NCBI GenBank assembly: GCA_018340805.1 | Contig: JACMZG010001863.1 | Coordinates: 22,826,548 to 22,890,547 of the forward strand | Direction of reading: 5' to 3' | Length of the DNA stretch: 64,000 nucleotides | DNA from: Microvelia longipes | Taxonomy: Eukaryota; Arthropoda; Insecta; Hemiptera; Veliidae | Made by a program: the position numbers and the translations under genes | Notes under the pieces: model-generated | What the model was told of the DNA's origin: nothing | The model's input: the letters and a program-made list of their open reading frames with translations, nothing else | The model's database searches: none | Shown here: in pieces, positions 11,230 through 23,400 of the stretch | Position numbering within the stretch: position 1 is the stretch's first letter | Layout of the letters: every line of letters starts with the position of its first letter

Positions 11230-12070
11230 GTAAAATTAACTGTCAAAAATAGTAGGGATATAAATTCTCGAGAGCTTTCAGCTTTCCCACCTCCCCAGGT
11301 ATATAGGTCTCGACACTATATAATGTCAACAGTTTCCGTGGGAGGATTCTACGTTGTATCAACACTTGATAACCTCGACACATCTAACGTCATGTCAAGA
11401 CACTCAAGTGTCGCTACAGCATAGAATCCTGCCAGGTTAAAATATTAAAAATACATATATTTCCAGTCCATACGGGGTACTGACACTATAAAGCATCATC
11501 ACTATTATATGTGTGAATCTTAAGTAAAATGACAACAGGGATGTCACGTGACCCATTTTTGTCCTGTACAAACTACATTATATCCATACATGTCATGTTT
11601 AACGATGCCTTGACTTGTGGTTGTCACTATGTAACATTGACAAATAGAGAGACCCACCCCGCACCCCGTAGGATCTGGAAATATTTATTTTTACCCTGGC
11701 AGAATTCTACGTTGCATTGAAACTTAATTGTCTCGACACGACGTAAGATCAACACATGATTCAGTTAAAGTGTTGAGACAAACGAATATTGAAACCACGG
11801 AAGAGTTTTTATAGCGTCGAGACATCATGATGTCTCGACATGTTCGTGAGAACTTGCTACCGTCTGTCGATATTAGGTGGTCAAGCCTATTACATGTCGA
11901 GGCATCATTAAACCATGACATGTGTTGATGTAATGTAGAGTTTGTACAGGACAAAAATGGGTCACGTGACTCCCCTTGTACTGATTCTACGTAAGATTGA
12001 CAAACATGACTACGTTAAATAGTGTCGAGACATCATGATGGCGAGACCACGGGGGCAACCCCAGCTTTTC
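11230..12070. repeat. Foldback-like cluster with repeated 'TCGAGACATCATGA' motifs
   Basis: Two segments are inverted copies of each other: about 11540-11640 and about 11870-11975. Both contain TCACGTGACCCATTTTTGTC and CCTGTACAAACT in one orientation or the other. Nested inside is a perfect 24 bp palindrome at 11816-11839, with its half copy at 12024-12040. Variants of GTCTCGACA recur at about 11307 and 11730. A separate 90 bp stem begins AGGATTCTACG near 11345 and closes with TAGAATCCT near 11430. The 'GATTCTACGT' block recurs near 11340, 11704 and 11983. There are no coding frames of interest. It is probably a non-autonomous foldback element or a degenerate array. Confidence 0.6.
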
Positions 12071-14087
12071 TAAACAATTTTAACACCTTATACTGTTGAG
12101 CATTTTGACAAATCTTTTAAATTTATCTATGATTATTTTCTAAATAACTTGAACTTTGTACTTTTGAATAGTGTGGTTACTTATTCTCACTTCTTTTTTC
12201 TTTCTTTTGATTCTATTTCCAAATTTTTTTTTTCAATATTCTTCTTTTTTAGTTTTTTACTATTTACCTTCTCCCATAACCTTTTAAGTTATTAAGACTA
12301 TGAAACACAACACAAAATTACCATTCTATTTATTATAATAAAATAAAAAAATAAGTATTAACACCTCTTTAAACGAAGCTGAGAATAATAATAAAACAGA
12401 AACAGAAAGCTAAGTGGAATCAACTCTCCACTTCTGTTATCCGAACAACATCATTTTTAAATGAAAATTGTTATTTAAAAATGTGTTAATAGCAACTTCC
12501 TTTGTTTTAAACCATCCAACCAAACAAATAAAGGTAAAGTCGAAATAAGTACAATTTAATATTCCATAGAAAATATGATGTATTTTTCATTTATACAATT
12601 TTCTGCAAACAATAATCATAAAAAATCTAACAGAAAAAATAAAATTAATTAAATTAGGCCTACTATGTTGGAGACACACTAGGATCATTTTTCTGCAAGT
12701 CTGTTCGTAAACGAAAGAATTATTTATCAAAACTTTAAAAGTAAATAAAAACAGAATCTTTATGTAGCATGAAAAATAAGTAAGAGTAGTTAAAAGAAAT
12801 ATTTTTGGTTGGAATATGATTTTTTTTTAATTTACTTAAGTTAAAATCAAGTAATTGATATGGAATTCTTACATGACGGGGAATTATTTCTTAACTATTT
12901 AATACTTTTAGATTAATTTGATTATAAACCAGTATTTTATTAATGATCTAACAAATATTTAAAAAATATACATAAAGTGAAGTAATTTTATTTTATTATA
13001 TTACACTGATGATTGTAATTACTTATTTGTTAGAACACCAATTTAATGAACATTAATTATTTCAATTTACTTTTTGGTCTGTCATTACATAGGCAAAAAA
13101 GTGATCTAAATAATTTAAATTTTCTCTGGTAACTTAAGAAGAGTTAATTGATCTTCTTAATTATTTTCAAACATAAAAAATCACTTCAGATTATACTATA
13201 TTATTTCTTTTTTTTATCTGTTTCTTTGATATGGCAACTATTTAATTCAATAACATTGATTAAATTATTAATATGAGTTAAAGAACATAAACATTACACG
13301 GTAATTCTTACATTTTTAATTATATTGAGCTTGATATACCTGATATGACTAAATATAAAAAGATTATATTAAATAATGAAACTAAATAGTTATTTTTTAA
13401 AAAGTTTAAAAGAATTGGAATAATAAGTTTAACTTGCAGAAAAATATACAAAACATTAAAAATTTCTAAATATTTTCAATTTTTATTTACACATATATAA
13501 ACAAGAAAAAAATAATAAAACAATTTTAACTAGCCATAAATAAATTTATGGAAGGTGTAATTTTTATTTTAAAAATCTCCATATTTTACTTAATTTATTA
13601 AGATTTTAAACTAGATTTTTTTTATTTTTCTTAAATATTTACAGTTCATAGCAAATATATTTTACACTATTAACAGATCTTTTATTAACATAAATTTTAC
13701 ATTAGATTACGTTTTTGCACAAAAGAGATTTGCTGGTACTAGTGAAACACTAGTTTTACAGTCTGATAATTACAAGAAAACATTTATAAAAGAATAAATT
13801 AATTAGAAGTAATTTAACAAACTCAAATTTTATCTGACTTAGAATGCATTGAAATAAAAATTACTGTTTTGAAATGCTTTAAATTTGAGAACACAATAAC
13901 TCTATGCATATCCATTTATTTATTTTACTTTAATATTTTTACTTTCATGAAAACTATAAATAATTTACAAATTGATCATAATCTTAAATAAAACATAAAA
14001 TAATTTTACTTTTTCTTTTACAAAATCACAGTTTTTTATAATTTATCTTAATAAAAAATTACATTGTTAAGTAATGGGAGAAATAAC

Positions 14088-14089
<2 letters not shown>
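12071..14089. other. AT-rich stretch with no recognised feature
   Basis: About 2 kb of very AT-rich DNA with stops in all frames. I see no splice-bounded open frame, RNA gene or clear repeat. Confidence 0.5.
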
Positions 14090-14263
<174 letters not shown>

Positions 14264-14639
14264 CTTTAGAAGATTGGATAACATAATTTAAATTTGATAT
14301 TGATTAAAATATAAACTTTCAATATTGAAATTGTATAAGGAATGAAGTTTTGGTCACATATCAGTTCCCAAGTGGATTTCTCTGTAGTAAAAAAACTCTT
14401 GATCATTTCATTGCTATTTGATTTGCTTCAATAAAAATTGCAAATGGCGTAACTTTAACAACTAAAAAAAAACTGGATGGATCTAATAAAATAATTTTTC
14501 TCTCTAAAGAATTAAACTAAAAAAAATTAAGTCATTTTGGTAAAAAAATAACTAATCTTTAATATGAATCTATAATCTTGAAGATGGACTCCATTTATGC
14601 TCATCCTAAAACTTAATCTTTAATAGGTTGTGAAAACTT

Positions 14640-15140
14640 GAGATTGGAATAGATACATCTTGCTTCCATCTCCTATAATAGGAGGAGAAAGAATTTTAAT
14701 AGTAAAAAAATGTGACACCCACTTTTTGCATCAAATGTCCTTTTTTCAGTACCAACATCTCCCAAAAATAAACAAATGGTGTCTGAATGTATGTTTGAAT
14801 GAAATTGCTATTTGTATACATGATTTTAAAGAAAACCATTAAGAAAGAAACAAATTCTAAGAAACCATGGTAAAAAAATCAAGTCATACCAGAAGAAGAA
14901 CTGATTAGATTTTGGGAAAATACTCAACAAGGTATTTCAAAATAGTGGCCATTATAAATTTTCAACAATATCCAAATTTTTTTTGGGGAAAAACATTTTT
15001 ATTTTAAAAAATATTGTAGGAACTAGTTTGAAATATTCGGACAAATATACCTCTAACACATCTTTACCTGGCACCATTCTAGAGGTATCCAAGAGAAAAA
15101 AGCGGGCTGTTGCATGGCTTATTCTTTTTTATGAGTTTTG
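14640..15140. repeat. Dispersed repeat, copy A (homologous to 51780-52260)
   Basis: Shared blocks in the same order and orientation as the second copy are AGGAGGAGAAAGAATTTTAATAG, AAAAATGTGACACCC, ACTGATTAGATTTTGGGAAAA..TCAACAA, and GGCACCATTCTAGAGGTA..CCAAG followed by GGGCTGTTG and TTTTTTATG. In the other copy these read GAAGGAGGGAG, AAAAATGTGACACCC, ACTAATTAGATTTTGGGAAAA..TCAACAA and GGCAAGAACAGTTCTCGAGATACCAAAG. Identity is patchy, as expected for an old transposable element. No protein is recognisable. Confidence 0.6.
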
Positions 15141-17183
15141 ATAAATAAGATAATATAAAAGCTTAATTACAAATTTTGTTGCTTGTTTTGTTAAATCAAA
15201 AAAAATATTAACTATTCCAAGTATAAGATTTGAAATATAATAATAAACAGTGAAAAGAATGGAATCACAAACAGAACTCAAATATGAATTTACACCCAAA
15301 AATAAACTGTATAATTGTAAAAATGTATACTCCGTAAACTATGTACCTGCATTGTATTATTTCTCCCATATTTTTTCTTTTAATTTTTCACATATTTACT
15401 TAACTTACTATAGCGAAAAAATACAATATTTACAAAAACCTTTTAATTATAATTTTAATTACAAAAAACACTTATTTCATCTCCTGGCTTTAATTTTTAT
15501 GTACAAAAATTTAATTACAGCAAAATTACAATCATTATAATTATTTAATAAATTTTGATAATAGGAAGTCCATAAAATATTTTATATTAACATTATTAAA
15601 AAAATTTACAAAATATAAATTAAAAAATAATATTTAATATATTAGTAAACAGATGCTTTTAAACTTAAGCAATAAAATCACTTAAGATTACTGATGGAAT
15701 TGATATGGAAAATAAATTTATAATAAAATAAGAACTTGGAAACTATCTATAATTATTAATACATGTCAACATGGCTATTTTTTAAAAAAAGTCAAAATTA
15801 GTTAAGAAATAACATGTAACTTTAAAGCATTAAAACTATATCATACTTTAAACATTTTTAAAATTGATTGATATAAGAATGTCTCGAGATTCTAAATGAC
15901 TAACTCTGTCCTCCCCAAAAAAGTCTTAATGAATTTATGCAAAAGTTATTGATGTAAAAAGTCTAAGCAAAGTTAATAAAATTAAATAATTTGGTAAATT
16001 GAAAAGAAAGAGATCAAAAGAATGTTTTAAAATATTTAAACTCAATAATAAGAACAAAAGTAATTTTAATATGTTTGTTATATTTCACAAACTACATGAA
16101 ATAAATTGAAGCAACTTAAAATGTGTTATTGAATTCATAACAATTGAATTGATATTTTATAGTGACAAAGTTATTTACATAATACTGCTTTAAAAGATTA
16201 TTTAAACACCAGGCACCGATATTTTGTTGGCATTGGTCTACTTGTACCATACAGCCATGCCATCAGACACCTATCTGGTGCATATATTTGGGCATTAGAA
16301 AATTAGTTATTTCTGTTTTAGATATAAATAATAAAATGACAAGAAAAATCTGGTTTAATTTTGATAGAATCTCCAGGAATCGGAAACAGGAAATACCCCT
16401 CCCCCACGATTTGGAACTAAAAAAATAAATAGTTACAACTACTTTTTTGAGAATAATAGCTTCGTTTGAGAAAGAGCAATTTGATTAATTATAAGAATTA
16501 TAAACAAAATAAATCATTTTATTTAATAATTAATTTAATCCATCAGTAATTTAACATAGTATTTTTTATTAAAAAACAAAAAACACTCCATGTTTAAGTA
16601 CGTTAGATTTCATGTAGATAAATAATACAAATAATAAGAAGGCTCCAATGTTAGCAGAAAAGATTCTTAAAAATACAAATTCATTCAATGCAAAGGCTAG
16701 TTTATTTAAGACTCTAAATACTTGATAAAAAATGTACGAAGAACAATTAATAATTATAAAATAATCGTTTTGGAAAGTATTAAGTAAATAAAAATTTATT
16801 ACAATAATTCATTTAAATAAAATAATATAGAAAAAAGCCTGCCTCACTAGAGGTCATACCTATTACATATTAGCTAGATCAGTCTCATTTTTTTAATGAA
16901 ATATCTTTTTTCTGTTTTCCTATCTTTCTATTAATTCATTTTTTTCTTGCTCTTGGTCTTAGCAAACAATTCGGCGTAAAAATAAATTAATAAAAAGAAA
17001 ATAATAAGTTGTTAAGAGAGTTTAGAGGAATATAACAGACACCTCCCTCTCGGTATATTTCAATATCTATTAAAATATGTTAAATATTTTATAAAAGTAT
17101 TGAATAAATTAATAAAAAATTCTAGATAAGACCAGAATCAGAGATGAGCACTTTTCAGTTAATAACATACATAGCTTTGAGTA
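15141..17183. other. AT-rich stretch; includes the 3' UTR of the Roughest-family gene
   Basis: No gene is seen here. A 96-codon open frame at 15250-15540 is AT-driven and not protein-like. The right part must hold the 3' UTR of the - strand gene ending at 17184. Several AATAAA hexamers occur on the - strand (for example complementary to 16795-16800), but none can be singled out as the poly(A) signal. Confidence 0.5.
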
Positions 17184-17480
17184 TTATACATGTGTGGCTA
17201 ATGTCGGCCTTTTGATGGTTGGCTGTTGTGATGTTATATAGTGCGATGTTGGGGATGGGAGGCGTTGGGAAGGTAGAACACCGTTTCTTTGTACTTGTCC
17301 TGCGGCACCGTTTCGCAGAGCGGTGTAAGGAGGAGGAGGTGGCAAATTTGGTGCAGTGTTACGTAGATACGGATTTCCGTATGCCGCGCTATAACGAGGA
17401 TCTACACCTACAGGAGGAGGTGGAGTGTAATCCCTTGTATAATCCACATAAGGAACATAACCGTTGTTGTTAGACCCATC
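17184..17480 (-). CDS. rst: rst coding exon 11: distal cytoplasmic tail, stop
   Basis: Acceptor TTTTTATTAG|GATGG, after a 3.5 kb intron. Encodes residues 637-734: DGSNNNGYVPYVDYTRDY, TPPPPVGVDPRYS, PNLPPPPPYTALRN and the terminus KRPTLATHV before TAA. The proline runs are possible SH3 or EVH1 ligands and the tyrosines possible kinase sites (inference). The last three residues THV form a PDZ-binding end. The open frame, in-phase join and family resemblance all support it. Confidence 0.92.
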   Translation of the reverse strand, partial: DGSNNNGYVPYVDYTRDYTPPPPVGVDPRYSAAYGNPYLRNTAPNLPPPPPYTALRNGAAGQVQRNGVLPSQRLPSPTSHYITSQQPTIKRPTLATHV

Positions 17481-20400
17481 CTAATAAAAATAATAAAAAC
17501 TGTAAATATTTGGAATAATTTAGAAAAAAACATCAGGACCAAATCAACAAGATATAATAAGAAACTTTTATAGTTCTATCCGTAACATCCAATGGTCAAA
17601 ATTATTTGTTAACAACTAAACAAGAGTTTGTTTCATTAAATAATTTAATTGAATATTATGGATTAAATAAATTTAATCTCTTTATCGATTAAATAGATAG
17701 TTTCTCTAAATATTAATTAGTAAAAGCTTCATTCAAAATCAATACGAATTTATTGTTAGTGGTTCATATATTATATATTATATATATATATTATATATAT
17801 ATCTAAAGTCTATATTATCTTTGTTATTACTTAGCTATATTAATCATGCAAACCTTGATAATGCAACAAGATACAGGAAACAGGGTATAAAATTAACCAG
17901 TGAGTCATAATCAGTATTATCCTAACAATAGAAAATGAATGGTATTGGGAACCATGCATGAAGCTTTAATTTTATCAGGACAGTAAGTATAAATGTATAC
18001 TTAGAATGAGAGAGAACACATAAATCCTGCAATTATTTTTCATTTGTAAAATTTAATTATTGTTAAAATATAGACAACTTAAATTTATTTCGTGTATGAA
18101 ATAATAAATGACCAACATCATTTATAACTGTCTACCACCACCAGGAAAAAAATAAAAACCAAAAAAGATAAATCAACATGCTTGCCAACAAATAGGATTA
18201 AAAGAAATTAATGTGCAGTTAAAAAAAGAAAAGAAAACAGACCACACCATGCTTTCATAAAAACCAAACTCAAAAAGCTCAATCCCAATATGTGTTAACT
18301 GAAAAGTGCAATGATAATGTGATAGCATTTTTACTCTGCATTCTTTTTTTTAAATATTGAAGAAAGTTAAGACAGGTAGTAGTTAGGTACAGCTATGTCC
18401 ACACACAAGTTAAGTCTTTAAATCCATTTAGTGTGTAAGTTGCGGTAACAACTGATAAATAGAGTGACACACCTTATTCATAATTTCCAACAAGACCCAC
18501 TTCATAATTTCCATAACTTTCACTTAACATAGACTTAACTTGAAGATGTGGACATTACAAATTAATCTTAAAATGAAATATTTTATTTTAAGACCCATAA
18601 AAGTATTAAAGGAATATAGAAGAACGTTTAAACCTCATTATTAAATAAATATGTAAGTAATATTTAATTTTATTCTCAAGAGAAAGTGGTTATGGAAAGG
18701 AATTTCAGATACACCACAAGATTATAAAGAAAACCTGAGGTATACTTCAAATCTTTGTTGTGACCTAAAGTCTTTAACTTCGTTGTAGCTATATAAATGA
18801 AAATAGTAGAAACATTTTAAGACATACTGTCATAAAACTAAGTTTCATCATTAACTATACTCCTTACGTTGTAACTTTCAACATAGTCACATGACTAAAA
18901 ATCAGCTGGAAGGGAGGAAACGTGACGCTTATAACACAGTAAAAGGGAAGAAAAAAGGAAGGGGGATTAGTCAGGATGTTTTACCCACCTCGTTACACTT
19001 GTGATCTTAATCGTTTCTTAACTTAACTCTTCTCTCATCTATTCAAACAAACTATTCTTTAACAAGATTATTATAATTTCTTTTTAGTTTGAACGATGTT
19101 CCTTTTAATATTGTTTTTAATTTATTTAATATTGTTCTTCATATTATTCTTGCATATTCATTCTGTATTATGTCATTATTTATTTAACTTATACACGGAT
19201 TTTTTTTTTACAAAAATATTGTAAAACAAAAGACTTGCAATAATTTAACATACAAGATGCTGACACCATATTGTACAGGGTTATCCTGTGGCGTCACCCA
19301 AGCACCTGTAGGTATATTTTTTTCCAAAGTTGGACGCCTGCTGCCTCTTTTAAAACATCTGTTTTTTCTATTATAAATACTTGAATTAATAATAGGTATT
19401 GTTATTAATTCTTATTCTCAGCTGTTTTTTCATGTTGAAAGTTATAAAGGAAGTAGTATGATTACCATAGACATCTTATACTTATTTTTCAGACTTGAAG
19501 ATAATTTATAGAAAAACTCACTCTTATTAATAATTACTTTAATCTGAGAATTGTCTATAATTGTGACACCCCAAACTCTATTAAATTAAGATAAAAACAA
19601 TTCATGACAAAACTTTAATTCAAAATAGATTAGTACTATTAGTGAATTGCAAGCTGAGGTTAGTACAAGTCAAAATTAAACATTATTAACCTAAATAAAA
19701 ACAAAATAATTAGTCATCACCAGAAATAACACATTAGTGTAGGTAAGAACTTTTACTTACACAAAAGTCTTTTATTCATTTTATAAATTAATGTGAAGTA
19801 GAATACAGTTTTTTAAATATTGCATTTCAAATTATGATAATATTTTGATGATGACTAAGTTTTTTTTTGAAAGCTCAGTTATTTATAATGAATGATTAAT
19901 GACTTCTGTGTAATTATTTTGTTTTATTGAATATTTCATAAGTCTACTACAAAGAAAATTTTAAAATCATTATCATAGTTCCAAAAGTATTAAACTACTG
20001 ATGGTGCTTTAAAATAAAAACAGCAAATCATGCAACAATACATTTAATTTATTATAAGAAAAAAATGACAGCTATGATCAATGGTTAGCTTAAATACTAA
20101 TTAGCATTGAACTTTTCTGAAACAAAGCCAGAAACAAGTGCAACCATGTCAATATTCCGATATTTATTTTGGGGCTAAAAACCCAACAAACTATAGACAC
20201 ATCAATTTTTTCAATCATAATTAGATTTTTCCAAGCAGTCATAAGTTTATATGTCAAAAATAAAATGTTATAGGTAATACGCGTTTATCAATCATGTTAA
20301 TTAATTAATAAAATTTAACTCTGTTTAGTTTGACCACCAGGTTTAAACAGTCAATAAAATTAAATCATTAATAATAAAAAACCAACACCTTAAAAACGTT

Positions 20401-23400
20401 TTATACTGCTGCCTCAATCATATAATCATGCAGTTATACTTTTTTTGTCATAAAAATACACTTTATACTACACAAATTTTTAAACCAGTTAGGTAACTAA
20501 CCCACCAAAAATTTTGGAAAAAATCCTTATCTTGTTACTACAAAAAGTCTTAACTTTTTCACCAGTAAACAGCTAGGGTAAGAAGAATAAAAGATTATTT
20601 ATTACTTGAATGAATTTAATCTCTACTCTATTTATTTAATTACTTGTTTTTATTAAAATAGTATATATATAATGTATATTTGATCCCAGATTAAAAAGTA
20701 AGTTTTAAATTATATTTTAGTAGAAGATAATAAAACCGTTTCAAAAAAGTAAACAGATATTGCCTTTAGAAGGCATGTTTAAATTATTTATTGTCTCAAA
20801 CGGAAGACATAATAAAAAAAGAAGTAGTACAGTTTAGCTTATACAAAAAAAAAAATAATAATACTAGTTTACAAATATTTTCATATAAAAATAATCTTTT
20901 ATTTCTTTGAATATCATGTGTTTTTTAACTAAAAATTTCACATGATTTTTGGATTAAAGTCTAAACTAGACGAGATAAGCATGATAACTTACAGTCTTTG
21001 GAGGGAAGACAGGATCATTGAAATCTCCCGATGAGAACCTTGATGTAGGAGTGAATCTATCAAGTGGTACTGGTCCTGCTAGTGGTACACCAGTTAATGG
21101 TACCCCAATAGGGCCGGCTAAAGGTACTCCAATTCTTGTAACTTCACTCCCTGTTTCACTACCCCCAGGATAATCTACTTCACAGTGGACATTACTAACA
21201 GATGAACCTGTTCGTAATTCTAGTTTAATATCTGATATGTTGGAAGATCTATCGGACTCTTTACATTGCTTTTCAACATCTAATTGTTCTACTGCAAAAA
21301 TAAAGTAAAACGTATTTAATTTTTAAAATTATAATGGCATCATAGATAAATAAGTTAAGTTGCAGTATGCATTTTAGATTTAGTGTATAATGAATAAATT
21401 GGTTAATGGATACTCGTAGAAACAAATAAATAAACAATTACTAAACTTACTTGATTTACTAGAAGGCTTCTTAACTTTTCTTTGGCAAATCACAATTACC
21501 ATTGTAATGAATATAATTATTACAACACCTCCTATAACTCCAGCTAGTATCACAAAGAGAGGGAAATTTTCTGAAACAAAGTTAATGCAATTTTTATTAA
21601 ATTTAAATGTAACCAAGATATCTCTAATAAGAGGAAAGTGAGACTGCTACAGCACAGTAAGCTTATTCCAAGCTTGAGAGGTTTAAAGCTCACAATTGAA
21701 AAATATAGAATATGCAACTAATTAATCATATTACAAGATTAATCTAATAAATATTTTAGTAGATTTTCAAAGAAAAAATAAGCTTACATTATTAGAGCTC
21801 TGTGTTTCTTACAGTTATTAATTCTTCAGTTAAGATTATATTAAATTTTTGACGGAAAGTTCTTTTTAAGTTAATTTCTTCTTAAGATAAATTTAATACT
21901 TTCAACTTTAAATTGGTTGATTTTTCAACACATTCATACCACTGCATTTTTACAAAACTTACTTTTGTAAATTTTTTCTTCTTATTTTTAAAGCAAAACA
22001 GGAATAATACATAACATGCTTTTCTTTAATATTTCTTTTCATATTTTTGTCAGATCTTCATTACATCATAGACTGAAAATTAAACGCAATGTAAAAAACA
22101 TTTAAAAAGAACAACAAATAAACTTACTCTGTGCTCTAAGACTAATTTCAAGCGAATCTGAGCCATATGAATTAATGACTGTACAATTGTAAGTTCCAAA
22201 ATGTTCTGGTTTGGAATCCCTTATGATCATTGTACTTTTAATTCCTTCAGTTAAATGTTCCTCCAATACTGAATAGTCATTGAGAAGAGATATATCTTCT
22301 CCTTTATAGCTCCACAATACCTGAAATAAATAGAGTAAATTATTAATTTAACATAAGGATTTAATAAAAGATAAAGAGTTAAATGTTTCTAGTCAGTCTT
22401 TAGGACTGACCAAAGATTATTAAGTATACTACATAATCTTTTGACAATGGCCACATTTAAGTTATTTATGTTAATAAAAATCACACAAATATAATATGAA
22501 AACTAAAGTTGTGAAGTTAGAAAACTTTCTTCAATCTATTACAATATATACAACAGAATTAATAGTTTTATTCAAGTACACATAAAAATGAAAAAAAATG
22601 ATAAATCATGAACAAATAATAAGATATAATGAAGTAATAAATAAAATAAAATAATGCTGATTATGTAAAAAAATAGTATCAATAAGTTTAGACTAAACAT
22701 TTACCCTTTACCAGTATAAACTGTGAAGGGTGCATAATTATTTAAGTTGGTATTTATGAATTAAATATTCTATTTTTTAATTGATTACAGAAATGATGAA
22801 TTATAGAAATTATTTTTAGGATTATGTGTTTTTATGTTTATTTAAGAATATCTAGAATAAATATGATAATTATTACCTTTGAAGGAGGAGGAATAGCAAA
22901 AGCAGAACATTCAACCCTGACTGTATCTCCAGCTACACCAAACTGTGTTCTGTGTGATATGATGGAAGGAGGGCCACGTAAATACACAGTAGCCTCAGCT
23001 CCAACCTCAGGAAATCCCATCACACTCGCCTTGCAGTAATATCTTCCAGCTGTATCCGGTCGAACTATTACCGAGTAATTCATTGATGTACTCACAACCT
23101 GAAAAATTAAGCAGTCAAAACCAAATAAAATTTTATTGCCCTAAAAAAGTTAAAATATCAGAGTTTCGTCGTTCTGTAGTGACTGGCTATGCTTAAAAAT
23201 ACTAATATTTTTAGTTAAATATAGTAATATAGTAAACTTTAAATTTACTAATAATTTAATCTTACAATAAATAAAATAACAAATCACTTATTTCCATTTT
23301 AATAAAAAAATAAAGTTGTCTCTTACATATGCGGGTAAGAGGGTTCTAAAGATCAGAACCTAATACTATGTAATAATAGATTTTGATCACTAGAAAGCCT

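Noticed and set aside
22824..23039. + strand open frame over rst exon 7 (similar cases at 17219-17473, 24568-24795 and 27680-27868)
   Set aside because: These are antisense shadows of real - strand exons. The - strand reading has family motifs and proper splice sites.
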